Assembly: GCA_947629225.1 (NCBI GenBank)
Contig: CANRCY010000005.1
Span: 1 to 27,388 of the forward strand
Direction of reading: 5' to 3'
DNA: 27,388 nucleotides
Origin: an uncultured Clostridia bacterium
Lineage (GTDB): Bacteria > Bacillota > Clostridia > Christensenellales > Borkfalkiaceae
The translations under genes were made by a program, and so were the position numbers. Under the pieces are notes generated by a model, which saw nothing but the letters and a program-made list of their open reading frames with translations, was not told the DNA's origin and did not search any database. Shown one piece after another: positions 14,101-20,796 of this stretch (positions are counted from its first letter, which is position 1; every line of letters starts with the position of its first letter).

Positions 14101-14129
14101 ATTATAGGAAGCGCGCGCGGAAAAGTCAA
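14101..14129 (-). promoter_or_regulatory. Consensus sigma-A promoter of metK
   Basis: TTGACT (14124-14129), 17 bp, TATAAT (14101-14106). Confidence 0.85.
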
Positions 14130-14172
14130 CCGAAATCGGGGGGTATTCTTGCTGTCCCCCTGAGCACCATTT

Positions 14173-14217
14173 TGTCATTTCGACCGAAGTGCCGTAGGCA
14201 CGAAGTGGAGAAATCTC
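14173..14217 (-). repeat. GAGATTTCTCC...GTCGAAATGACA element, inverted copy
   Basis: Reverse complement of the 12719-12763 element, with the same internal GTGCC/GGCAC stem. Confidence 0.8.
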
Positions 14218-14237
14218 TACCTTGCTGTCCCCTTATT

Positions 14238-14446
14238 CCTTGGCTCCCCCTTGAGGGCGGAGCTGTCACGAGCCTGCGAGTGACTGAGGAGGTGTTTTAT
14301 TTTACGACACCCCTTCCGCCTCCTTCGTCGGCACCCACCCCTCAAGGGGTGGGCAAGGATTTCAAACAAGTTGGGGGGAGGCGAGAAAAGAGGTATCCGC
14401 AGTGTTACTTTTTCACTGCCACCCACCCCTCAAGGGGTGGGCAAGG
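14238..14446. repeat. TTGGCTCCCCCTTGAGGG / CCCACCCCTCAAGGGG repeat cluster
   Basis: ACCCACCCCTCAAGGGGTGG plus GCAAGG occurs identically at 14333-14358 and 14421-14446 and holds a 9-bp inverted repeat. TTGGCTCCCCCTTGAGGGCG is at about 14238. The whole gene-free stretch 14074-14557 consists of such elements plus the metK promoter. Confidence 0.7.
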
Positions 14447-14454
14447 GAAAGATC

Positions 14455-14501
14455 GAGATTTCTCCACTTCGCTCGCGTTGCTCGCTTCGGTCGAAATGAC
14501 A
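14455..14501 (+). repeat. GAGATTTCTCC...GTCGAAATGACA element, direct copy
   Basis: Same ends as the 12719-12763 copy but a different inner sequence (CGCTCGCGTTGCTCGC). Confidence 0.8.
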
Positions 14502-14542
14502 TTCGCGGGCGGGGCGCAAATTGCGCCCCGCCCGCGAATGTC
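14498..14542. terminator. Perfect 22-bp palindrome, possible terminator or cruciform
   Basis: Arms 14498-14519 and 14521-14542 are exact reverse complements around one central A. No clear T-tract follows and no gene ends nearby. Its left end overlaps the dispersed repeat. Confidence 0.5.
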
Positions 14543-14557
14543 AATAGAAAAATCTCC

Positions 14558-14586
14558 TTGACTTTGCAGAGGATCGGTGATAAAAT
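14558..14586 (+). promoter_or_regulatory. Promoter of the HExxH lipoprotein gene
   Basis: TTGACT (14558-14563), 17 bp, TAAAAT (14581-14586). This rules out the earlier in-frame GTG at 14577 as start. Confidence 0.75.
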
Positions 14587-14612
14587 ATAAAATATATTTA
14601 AGAGGTCTTATC

Positions 14613-16106
14613 GTGCGAGTAAATAAAAATTTTTTAAGGACTCTATGTGCCATATTTGTTTTGGCGATCTTCTCTGTCACTGCTTGTGCCCCAAAGTACG
14701 ACGCCGAAAAATGCGAGACCCCCATTCGCGGTTCGGGCGATTCGGACAAATATTTTTATTGTCCAAAGGATCGTCCCCTCAATTTCAACCGCGTGATCGA
14801 AGAAAGTGGGACGACTTTTTATTATGAGAACGGATTAAGCGGACGGAAAATAGATCGCGGCGTTGACGCCATTAAGCGCGTCCAAGCATTTTGCGACGTG
14901 CCGCAGACGGTTTTTCTCTTGGAAGACACGGTAACTCATGTGAATGGCAACGGCTTATGGGTCAATCCGAATGACAATACAGAGCTCATCGGGGCGGTTT
15001 TATTGGAGAACGCCTCAGAAGCGGAATTTCCGTTTGGTATCTTTGCGGGGGTAATTGCCGTGTTGCTCGGCGAAGAGAAAGAGTTCACGGAATACAGCGA
15101 AAGTCGTCTTGAAAGCAGCTTAGAAGAATACCCCTATGTGAAGGAACTTCAATACCCTCTCTACACCGCACGAGGGACCACAAAGAACGAGCGGGAAACA
15201 GCATGGAATTTTGCTTATTTGCTCGGCGAAAAATATCTGTCCAAACATACCGTTAACGATCTGAAAAACGCAACAAAAGAGGATATTTCATTTGCGCTTG
15301 AAGCCGTTGACGCCATTTTGCCCGATTATTATTTCCCTGTGGGGGATTCCGAATATCCCATACAGATCATTGCGGAAAATATTCATTATTTCTTTGCTCA
15401 CAACTTTGAAGATTGCGAGTTTAACGACGATCTATTGAAGTACCCTGTTTTGACCACCTTCGTTTCGGAAAACGAGACGCTTATCGATGAAGTTTCGCCG
15501 ATATATGGTTTGCATGGCTTGCCGAAATCTATCGATGCGTTTTTCGGAAAACGCGGCGAATACAACATTGCAACAACCGGTTATTCCGATATGCGGCGAA
15601 ACGCTATCGCTTGCTACACGGCGGGAATCTTCGGGCATGAGATCGTTCATCACATTGCTTATTGGGGCGGAAATGACGGTTACTTTCAGGAAGCCATCTG
15701 CTCCTATTTCGGAATCAAGTATTCTTATTATGCGCGGCATCGGGAATATTTGGATTACACTTTACAAACAAAAAATCGAGATGTTGTTTACACGGATGAT
15801 GTCATCGAAATTTTGAAAGACGCCAGAGATCTTTACAATAAGCGGTTTGGGAAGTCCTCCATGTCGGATTTTAATGCGGAGACATGGTTGCAATTCGGAA
15901 CATACCTCTATAATAAAAATTCCGAGCATCCTACGATCGGAGTACTCGCGCAGGGTATCACTATGGTGCAATACATTTATGAAACTTATGGGTGGGATGT
16001 CTTAATGGAGATCAACAGAAGTTATAAAGACGCACAGATCGATGGGAAAACTTATTATGATTTCGAAAACGAATGGGCGAAATGGATAGAGGAGCTTTGT
16101 AGCTAA
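14613..16106 (+). CDS. Putative zinc metallopeptidase-like lipoprotein (HExxH)
   Basis: 497 residues from a GTG at 14613, preceded by AAGAGG. A signal peptide (about 6-24, LRTLCAIFVLAIFSVTA) ends in a lipobox with C25, so it is a predicted membrane-anchored lipoprotein outside the cell. HEIVHH at 342-347 fits HExxH, and E360 in FQEAICSYFG 13 residues after the second His is a possible third zinc ligand (gluzincin-like). The rest is not recognised. The gene is clearly richer in A/T than its neighbours and uses more AT-ending codons. It sits between a repeat island and a strong hairpin, consistent with later acquisition. Protease activity is inferred from the motif only. Confidence 0.75.
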   Translation: MRVNKNFLRTLCAIFVLAIFSVTACAPKYDAEKCETPIRGSGDSDKYFYCPKDRPLNFNRVIEESGTTFYYENGLSGRKIDRGVDAIKRVQAFCDVPQTVFLLEDTVTHVNGNGLWVNPNDNTELIGAVLLENASEAEFPFGIFAGVIAVLLGEEKEFTEYSESRLESSLEEYPYVKELQYPLYTARGTTKNERETAWNFAYLLGEKYLSKHTVNDLKNATKEDISFALEAVDAILPDYYFPVGDSEYPIQIIAENIHYFFAHNFEDCEFNDDLLKYPVLTTFVSENETLIDEVSPIYGLHGLPKSIDAFFGKRGEYNIATTGYSDMRRNAIACYTAGIFGHEIVHHIAYWGGNDGYFQEAICSYFGIKYSYYARHREYLDYTLQTKNRDVVYTDDVIEILKDARDLYNKRFGKSSMSDFNAETWLQFGTYLYNKNSEHPTIGVLAQGITMVQYIYETYGWDVLMEINRSYKDAQIDGKTYYDFENEWAKWIEELCS

Positions 16107-16111
16107 AATAA

Positions 16112-16180
16112 AAACTCCCCGAACAGCTCAAAACTGCCGTTTCCAACATCATTAACACCGTTCCAGAATTGAGAAATTGA
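16112..16180 (+). pseudogene. Possible 22-codon remnant of a gene end
   Basis: After an in-frame stop at 16109, codons for KLPEQLKTAVSNIINTVPEL then RN and a TGA follow. It reads like a natural C-terminus with no start codon or ribosome site. Not recognised; it could be chance. Confidence 0.25.
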
Positions 16181-16186
16181 TATTTC

Positions 16187-16226
16187 GCCGCGGCGGCGGG
16201 CAAACATTGCCCGCCGCCGCGGCTTT
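16187..16226 (+). terminator. Strong hairpin after the lipoprotein gene
   Basis: A 17-bp stem (16187-16203 with 16207-16223), loop ACA, followed by only TTTCC. The loop region GGCAAACATTGCC resembles the other repeated terminator cores. Confidence 0.65.
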
Positions 16227-16229
16227 CCA

Positions 16230-16258
16230 TTGACTTTTCCTTAAAAATTTGTTACACT
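16230..16258 (+). promoter_or_regulatory. Promoter of the PflX-type gene, leaderless geometry
   Basis: TTGACT (16230-16235), 17 bp, TACACT (16253-16258), TCCCCT, then ATG at 16265. Confidence 0.7.
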
Positions 16259-16264
16259 TCCCCT

Positions 16265-17119
16265 ATGGAATGTCATCTTTGCCCCGTGAACTGCGGGGCG
16301 GACAGAACATTGCGCGCGGGACGGTGCGGCGTTATGGGGCTCACCGTCGCCAAATACTATCTGCACCCCTTCGAAGAGCCCTGCCTCTCGCCGAACGGCA
16401 AGAGCGGAACCGTGTTTTTCGGCGGGTGCAATTTGCGTTGCGTCTTCTGCCAGAACTTCGAAGTTTCCCGCGCAGAACGGGGAAAGAAGGTTTCGCCCAA
16501 AGAACTCGCCGACATCTTCAAAACCTTGGAAGATATGGGGGCGGAAAACCTCGACCTCGTAACGCCCGACCATGTTTCCCCTCTCGTCGCCGAGGCGCTC
16601 TCCCTCTACAAGCCGAAGATCCCCGTCGTGTACAATTCGGGCGGCTATTGCCTGCCCGAGGCGCTCCGCGAGATCGACCCCTTGATCGACGTGTATCTGC
16701 CCGACTTCAAATTTTTCTCGCCCGCGCTCTCCGAACGCTACACGGGTAGAAAGGACTACGGCGAAGTGGCGCAGACCGCACTCTCCTTTATGGCAAAAAA
16801 GCCGCTAAAATGGAGCGGGGACGGACGGCTGTTATCGGGCGTTTTGGCGCGGCACCTTGTTCTGCCCATGTGCACGTCCGATTCTCTGCGCGTGCTCGAT
16901 ATTTTGAAAGAAATCTTGCCCGAGGGCGCGCCCTTTTCCCTTATGCGGCAATATACGCCGATGGGAGACATCAAAGGCTTTCCCGAACTTGCCCGCAGGG
17001 TCACTTCCCGCGAATACCGCCGCGTGGTCGATCATGCCCTTGCGCTCGGCTTTTCTCCCCTCTACACGCAGGAGAAAGACAGCGCGGAAAAAGACTTTAT
17101 CCCCGATTGGGACGAATGA
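16265..17119 (+). CDS. PflX-type (COG1313) radical SAM protein
   Basis: 284 residues. An N-terminal Cys cluster (C3, C6, C10, C21) is followed by the radical SAM motif at C55, C59, C62 (GGCNLRCVFCQNFE). Further family motifs: YNSGGYCLPEALREIDPLID (about 123-142), DVYLPDFKFF, RHLVLP, and MRQYTPMGD. The family resembles pyruvate formate-lyase activating enzymes, but no glycyl radical partner lies nearby and the substrate is unknown. There is no Shine-Dalgarno before the ATG; the -10 box ends 6 nt upstream. The N-terminus begins at the usual place for the family, supporting this start. A strong terminator follows. Confidence 0.88.
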   Translation: MECHLCPVNCGADRTLRAGRCGVMGLTVAKYYLHPFEEPCLSPNGKSGTVFFGGCNLRCVFCQNFEVSRAERGKKVSPKELADIFKTLEDMGAENLDLVTPDHVSPLVAEALSLYKPKIPVVYNSGGYCLPEALREIDPLIDVYLPDFKFFSPALSERYTGRKDYGEVAQTALSFMAKKPLKWSGDGRLLSGVLARHLVLPMCTSDSLRVLDILKEILPEGAPFSLMRQYTPMGDIKGFPELARRVTSREYRRVVDHALALGFSPLYTQEKDSAEKDFIPDWDE

Positions 17120-17126
17120 CGCTTCG

Positions 17127-17173
17127 GGCGCGCCGCCGCGCAGGGTCTGCGCGGCGGCGCGCCTTTTTTATTT
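17127..17173 (+). terminator. Terminator of the PflX-type gene
   Basis: A 17-bp GC stem (17127-17143 with 17147-17163), loop GGT, then TTTTTTATTT. Confidence 0.93.
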
Positions 17174-17200
17174 GACTTTTCTCCCCGCTTCCGCTACAAT
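17172..17200 (+). promoter_or_regulatory. Promoter upstream of the ABC-F gene
   Basis: TTGACT (17172-17177), 17 bp, TACAAT (17195-17200). It would leave an unusually long 5' leader of about 165 nt before the ABC-F start. Confidence 0.7.
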
Positions 17201-17209
17201 AACATACGT

Positions 17210-17341
17210 TCAGCCGTTGATCCAATCGTCTTTGAGCTTGACAAGTTCTTTGGCGAGCTTGCCGCACTCGGAAGGCGACGCGCCTTTGAGCCGCTCCTCG
17301 AGCGCGCGCACGGCAACGAGCTGCCTGCACTTCTTCTTCAT
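17210..17341 (-). CDS. Possible 43-residue protein antisense to the ABC-F leader
   Basis: MKKKCRQLVAVRALEERLKG begins a helical, charged protein ending in KLKDDWING. Codon choice (CTC, GCC, AAG, CGC) matches the real genes of the window, which is unusual for chance frames this short. AAGG lies 3 nt before the ATG, rather close. No clear promoter was found. It covers nearly the whole leader of the ABC-F gene on the other strand. Not recognised; it could be a real small gene or chance. Confidence 0.4.
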   Translation of the reverse strand: MKKKCRQLVAVRALEERLKGASPSECGKLAKELVKLKDDWING

Positions 17342-17371
17342 ACCCTTAGTTTCGAAAGGCGGCAAAAAGTT

Positions 17372-19225
17372 ATGCTCCTCTCCCTCGAAAACGTGACATT
17401 CGGCTATCTCGGCGTGCCCACGGTGGAAAACGTCTCCTTTACGCTGCACGAAAAAGAGCGCGTCGGGCTTCTCGGCGGAAACGGGGAGGGAAAAACGACC
17501 CTTTTGCGGCTCATCTTGGGCGAACTCGTTCCAGACAGCGGCACTGTCTCCGTCAAAAACGGGCTCCGCATCGGCTATCTCGCCCAAAGCGGCGGCTTCG
17601 TTTCCGACTCCACCGTCTATGGCGCGATGAAGGAAGTCTTCGCCGAGGACGAGAGACTGCTTTCCCGCCTTGCCGAAGCGCAGGAGAAATTCGCCTCTGC
17701 CCCCGAACGCGAACGCCCCGCCCTCTCTTCACAGATCGAGAGCCTGACAAAGCGCATCGCCGCGCGGGACAGCTATCATACAGACGTGCGCATCCGCACC
17801 GTGCTCGGCGGCATGGGGTTCGAAGACAGATACGAACAGCCCGTTGCCACGATGTCGGGCGGAGAAAAGACGAGACTGCAACTCTGCCGCCTCTTGCTCG
17901 AAGACCCCGAACTCCTCATTCTCGACGAGCCGACCAACCACCTCGACGTAAAGACGCTCTTCTGGCTCGAAGACTATCTTCTCACCCTCAAAGGGGCGCT
18001 CCTCGTTGTCTCACACGACCGCTATTTTTTGGACCGCCTCACCTCGCGCACCCTCGAACTCGAACGGGGGAAGGTCGTCTCGTACAAGGGCAATTACTCC
18101 AAATATAAAATTCTCAAAGAGGAACGCTACAAAGAGGAACTGCGCGCCTACGAAAAACAGCGGGAAGAGATCGCAAAATTGCAGGGTTATGTGGACAGGA
18201 ACCTCGTCCGCGCGACGACCGCGAAGAGCGCCCTCTCCCGCGTGAATAAATTGGAGCGCATGGACGTGCTCGAAAAGCCCGCGCCGCCCCCCGCTCCCCC
18301 GCGCTTCCGCTTCCTCTATGACGAAAAACCGTACGAGACCGTCCTCTCCGCGCCGCGGTTCGACCTTTATGCCGAGGAGAAACTCCTCCTCAAAGACGCC
18401 TCGTTCACCCTGACGCGCGGAGAAAAATGCGCGCTCGTGGGCGACAACGGCACGGGCAAATCGACACTGCTCAAATTTTTGAAAAAAGAGAGCGCAAACG
18501 TCCGCCACGGGACTTTCGTAAAGATCGGCTATTATGATCAGGAGAACGCCGATCTCGACCCCGAGGAGAGGGTCCTCGACGCATTTTGGGGGAACTTCCC
18601 CTCTCTCTCGCAGACGGAGGCGCGCAATCTGTTGGCGCAGGCGGGGCTCTTTTCCGAAGACATGGAAAAGAAGGTAAAGGAGCTTTCGGGCGGGCTCCGC
18701 GCAAAACTTTCGCTTGCGGTCCTCGAAGGAAGGCGGGGAAACGTGCTCTTTTTGGACGAGCCGACCAACCACCTCGACCTGCCCGCGCGCGAATCTCTCG
18801 AAGAAGCATTGAAAGCCTTCGACGGCACCCTGCTCTTCGTCTCGCACGACAGGCGGTTCATCGAAGCGGTCGCAAGCAAGATCGTGCTCATCGAGGACGG
18901 CGCTCTTCACGAATTCAAGGAAGGATACGCCGAATTTCTCGCCCACAGAAGGCAAACTCCCCCGCCCACCGCAAAAAAGGAAGAAAAAGAAAAAAGCGGC
19001 TCTTACCGAAGCCGCGAAGAACGCGCGAAGGAGACGCGTACAAAACAGCGCGTGAAGGAGATCGAGACCCGCCTCGAAGCGCTCGAAGCGGAGGAAGAAG
19101 CCCTGAACGCCGCGCTCATAGAGCATGCCGCCGATTACAAAAAAGTGTTGGAGATCACCCGCCGTCTGGACGGGCTGCACGCCGAATCGGACGCCCTCTA
19201 TGAGGAGTACGAAACGCTCATTTAA
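17372..19225 (+). CDS. ABC-F family ATPase (ribosome-associated)
   Basis: 617 residues with two ABC domains and no membrane segments. Domain 1: Walker A GGNGEGKTT (35-43), signature SGGEK (about 162), Walker B LLILDEPTNHLD (about 181-192). Domain 2: GDNGTGKST (about 356-364), LSGGLRAKL (about 438), LFLDEPTNHLD (about 458). The linker about 228-285 is charged and helical, and the C-terminal about 545-617 is a coiled coil. ABC-F proteins bind the ribosomal E site and act in translation or antibiotic protection; which one cannot be decided here. AAAGGCGG precedes the ATG. The gene converges with the PHP gene and their ends overlap by 8 nt. Confidence 0.92.
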   Translation: MLLSLENVTFGYLGVPTVENVSFTLHEKERVGLLGGNGEGKTTLLRLILGELVPDSGTVSVKNGLRIGYLAQSGGFVSDSTVYGAMKEVFAEDERLLSRLAEAQEKFASAPERERPALSSQIESLTKRIAARDSYHTDVRIRTVLGGMGFEDRYEQPVATMSGGEKTRLQLCRLLLEDPELLILDEPTNHLDVKTLFWLEDYLLTLKGALLVVSHDRYFLDRLTSRTLELERGKVVSYKGNYSKYKILKEERYKEELRAYEKQREEIAKLQGYVDRNLVRATTAKSALSRVNKLERMDVLEKPAPPPAPPRFRFLYDEKPYETVLSAPRFDLYAEEKLLLKDASFTLTRGEKCALVGDNGTGKSTLLKFLKKESANVRHGTFVKIGYYDQENADLDPEERVLDAFWGNFPSLSQTEARNLLAQAGLFSEDMEKKVKELSGGLRAKLSLAVLEGRRGNVLFLDEPTNHLDLPARESLEEALKAFDGTLLFVSHDRRFIEAVASKIVLIEDGALHEFKEGYAEFLAHRRQTPPPTAKKEEKEKSGSYRSREERAKETRTKQRVKEIETRLEALEAEEEALNAALIEHAADYKKVLEITRRLDGLHAESDALYEEYETLI

Positions 19226-20030
19226 GCGGGCAGAAAACCGTTATGCCGCGGACGGGCACGGCGAGCGAGCGGAAGCCGATGCGTTTGAGCGCGGAGAGAA
19301 CGGCTTCCCGCCCATGGGAGATGCGGGATGGCTCGTGCGCGTCCGAACCGAAGGAGACGAGCCTGCCGCCGAGCGCAAAATAGCGGGAAAGAACGTCTTC
19401 ATCGGGCAAAAATTCGCTCCCCGCGCCGTATGCGGAGCTGTTCACCTCCAAAATTTTCCCCTTTAAGACGATCGTTTTGAGGATGTCGTCGTAAAGATCG
19501 GCAAAATCTTCGTAGCGGATCTTTCTGTCGGGATAGGGCGCGTTGCGGGAGACATAGCCGATGTGCCCCACGATCTGATAGGGATAGGGCGCGTCGAGAC
19601 TTTCCCGCACCGCGGAAAGATAGGCGGAATATGCCGCCTTTTTTGTTTTACCCGCGAAATAATCGGGAAAATAACAGTCGCACCCATCCACGATATGCAC
19701 GCTGTTTACGATAAAATCGGGAGAAAACCGCTCAAAAACGGAGAGAAGCTCTTCCTGTGCCTCCCGTTTGGGGCTGAACCCGAACTCGCCGCCCACAAGA
19801 AAGGTAAATTCCCCGCCGCGCGTCTCTTCTTGCAGGGCGCGCGCCGCGGCAAAATATTCGGGGATTTGCGCGATCGAGAAAATTTTCCCCGTGACCGAAT
19901 CGGTATCGAAGTGTTCGGACGCGCCGAAATAGGCGAGCCCCTGCCTCTGTGCCTCTGAGACCATTTCGGCAAGCGTCGCTTTCCCGTCGTTCGAAAAAGA
20001 GGAATGCGTGTGAAGATCGGTGCGCTTCAT
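19218..20030 (-). CDS. PHP-domain protein, histidinol-phosphatase (HisJ)-like
   Basis: 270 residues. Metal-binding motifs of the PHP fold in order: DLHTHSSFSNDG (5-16), SEHFD (about 38-42), NSVHIVDG (about 109-116), GHIGYVSR (about 155-162), NSSAYG (about 197-202), SFGSDAHEP (about 224-232). HisJ-type enzymes dephosphorylate histidinol phosphate with a trinuclear metal centre; no other his genes are present, so the substrate is uncertain. The ATG (20028-20030) is preceded by GGGAGT directly after TATAAT, giving a probable leaderless mRNA. The stop overlaps the end of the convergent ABC-F gene. Confidence 0.85.
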   Translation of the reverse strand: MKRTDLHTHSSFSNDGKATLAEMVSEAQRQGLAYFGASEHFDTDSVTGKIFSIAQIPEYFAAARALQEETRGGEFTFLVGGEFGFSPKREAQEELLSVFERFSPDFIVNSVHIVDGCDCYFPDYFAGKTKKAAYSAYLSAVRESLDAPYPYQIVGHIGYVSRNAPYPDRKIRYEDFADLYDDILKTIVLKGKILEVNSSAYGAGSEFLPDEDVLSRYFALGGRLVSFGSDAHEPSRISHGREAVLSALKRIGFRSLAVPVRGITVFCPLK

Positions 20031-20036
20031 ACTCCC

Positions 20037-20045
20037 ATTATAGCA
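20037..20045 (-). promoter_or_regulatory. Extended -10 promoter of the PHP gene, leaderless geometry
   Basis: TGCTATAAT on the minus strand (TGnTATAAT, an extended -10) ending 6 nt before the ATG. No good -35 was found, as is common for extended -10 promoters. Confidence 0.6.
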
Positions 20046-20067
20046 TAACTTTTTGCCGTTTGCATGA

Positions 20068-20095
20068 AAAAATCGGGCAATTTTGCCCGATTTTT
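20068..20095 (-). terminator. Terminator of hsp20 (symmetrical)
   Basis: AAAAATCGGGCAA (20068-20080) and TTGCCCGATTTTT (20083-20095) form a 13-bp stem. The hsp20 transcript would cross the palindromic repeats before ending here. Confidence 0.8.
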
Positions 20096-20096
20096 A

Positions 20097-20236
20097 GTAC
20101 TATGTCTGACGTAATAGAAATATTATGTTTGGCATAGTATTTATAATATGCGTGACATAGTATTTCCAAAAACCACAATATCTTGTATTATGTCACGCAT
20201 AGCAATCAATATTTAGTTCTATGTCTGACATGGTAC
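20097..20236. repeat. Array of five imperfect palindromes (TATGTC-T-GACATA family)
   Basis: Units at 20101-20113 (TATGTCTGACGTA), 20124-20136 (TATGTTTGGCATA), 20147-20159 (TATGCGTGACATA), 20189-20201 (TATGTCACGCATA, inverted) and 20220-20232 (TATGTCTGACATG). Spacings are 23, 23, 42 and 31 bp. The same family as 2287-2330. The array lies in the 3' untranslated region of hsp20. No coding sequence is present. Confidence 0.8.
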
Positions 20237-20250
20237 CCGTTTTCTTGCGG

Positions 20251-20664
20251 TCAATCGATGTTGATTGTCTTTGTTTCGGGTTTTTTGGGCTGCGTCTTGG
20301 GCACGGTGAGGAACAGAACGCCGTTTTCGTAGCGCGCCTTCACGTTTTCCTGCTCCACGTCCTCCCCTACATAGAAGCTGCGGCGGCAGGAGACTCTGCA
20401 TTCCTTGCGGAGATACCTTGCCCTCTTGTTCTCCTCTTTCTCCGCCTTCTCTGCGCCGACGGTGAGATAGCCGTTTTCGAGGGAGACGTTGATCTCGTTC
20501 TTGGCAAAGCCGGGGAGCTCGATGTCGAGCTCATAGCTCGTTTCCGTTTCGCGGATGTCGGTGCGCATGCTGTCGAGTTTTTCGTCGTAGAACATGGGGC
20601 GGAAGAAGTCTTCGAATGCGTCGAACAGGTCGTTGTTTTGTCTTGTTTGAAGTTCGTATTTCAT
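20251..20664 (-). CDS. Small heat shock protein Hsp20
   Basis: 137 residues with an alpha-crystallin domain from about 37 to 125: TDIRETETSYELDIELPGF, then KNEINVSLENGYLTVGAEK, RKECRVSCRRSFYVGEDVE and the end motif ARYENGVLFLTVPK. It binds unfolding proteins in the cytoplasm without ATP. The ATG follows AAAGGAG. The leader has a small CCCC-GAA-GGGG hairpin just before the ribosome site. No CIRCE element is seen; a sigma-B-like promoter is possible at 20712-20736. Confidence 0.93.
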   Translation of the reverse strand: MKYELQTRQNNDLFDAFEDFFRPMFYDEKLDSMRTDIRETETSYELDIELPGFAKNEINVSLENGYLTVGAEKAEKEENKRARYLRKECRVSCRRSFYVGEDVEQENVKARYENGVLFLTVPKTQPKKPETKTINID

Positions 20665-20711
20665 ATTTTTTTCTCCTTTCCCCTTCGGGGGATTCTTTTC
20701 ATCTCTTATTT

Positions 20712-20736
20712 ATACCGTTTTTTCCCCGTTCTAAAC
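20712..20736 (-). promoter_or_regulatory. Possible sigma-B-like promoter of hsp20
   Basis: GTTTAG (20731-20736), 13 bp, CGGTAT (20712-20717), compared with the sigma-B consensus GTTTAA-N12-14-GGGTAT. A sigma-A reading gives TATAAA with a poor -35. Confidence 0.35.
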
Positions 20737-20765
20737 GATTTCGGAAAAAAAATTTGCAAAAAAAA

Positions 20766-20783
20766 GAGAGGCAACCGCCTCTC
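20766..20783 (-). terminator. Terminator of the YugP-like gene
   Basis: GAGAGGC/GCCTCTC 7-bp stem with a 4-nt loop; TTTTTTTT follows on the minus strand. Confidence 0.9.
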
Positions 20784-20796
20784 GGATCTTTTTGGA

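Noticed and set aside
13815..14178. Longer N-terminus of MetK starting at 14178
   Set aside because: The extra 35 residues would lie upstream of and across the promoter; the family start MRRFFTSESVTEGHPDK is at 14073.
14074..14180. SAM riboswitch upstream of metK
   Set aside because: The consensus promoter leaves only about 20 nt of leader; no riboswitch-like helices.
18011..19180. 389-codon minus-strand frame opposite the ABC-F gene
   Set aside because: Shadow of the ABC-F gene; Phe/Arg-rich, no motifs, no ribosome site.
20097..20236. Palindrome array as a CRISPR
   Set aside because: Units are only 13-19 bp, vary in sequence and orientation, spacers are irregular (10-29 bp) and no cas gene is visible.
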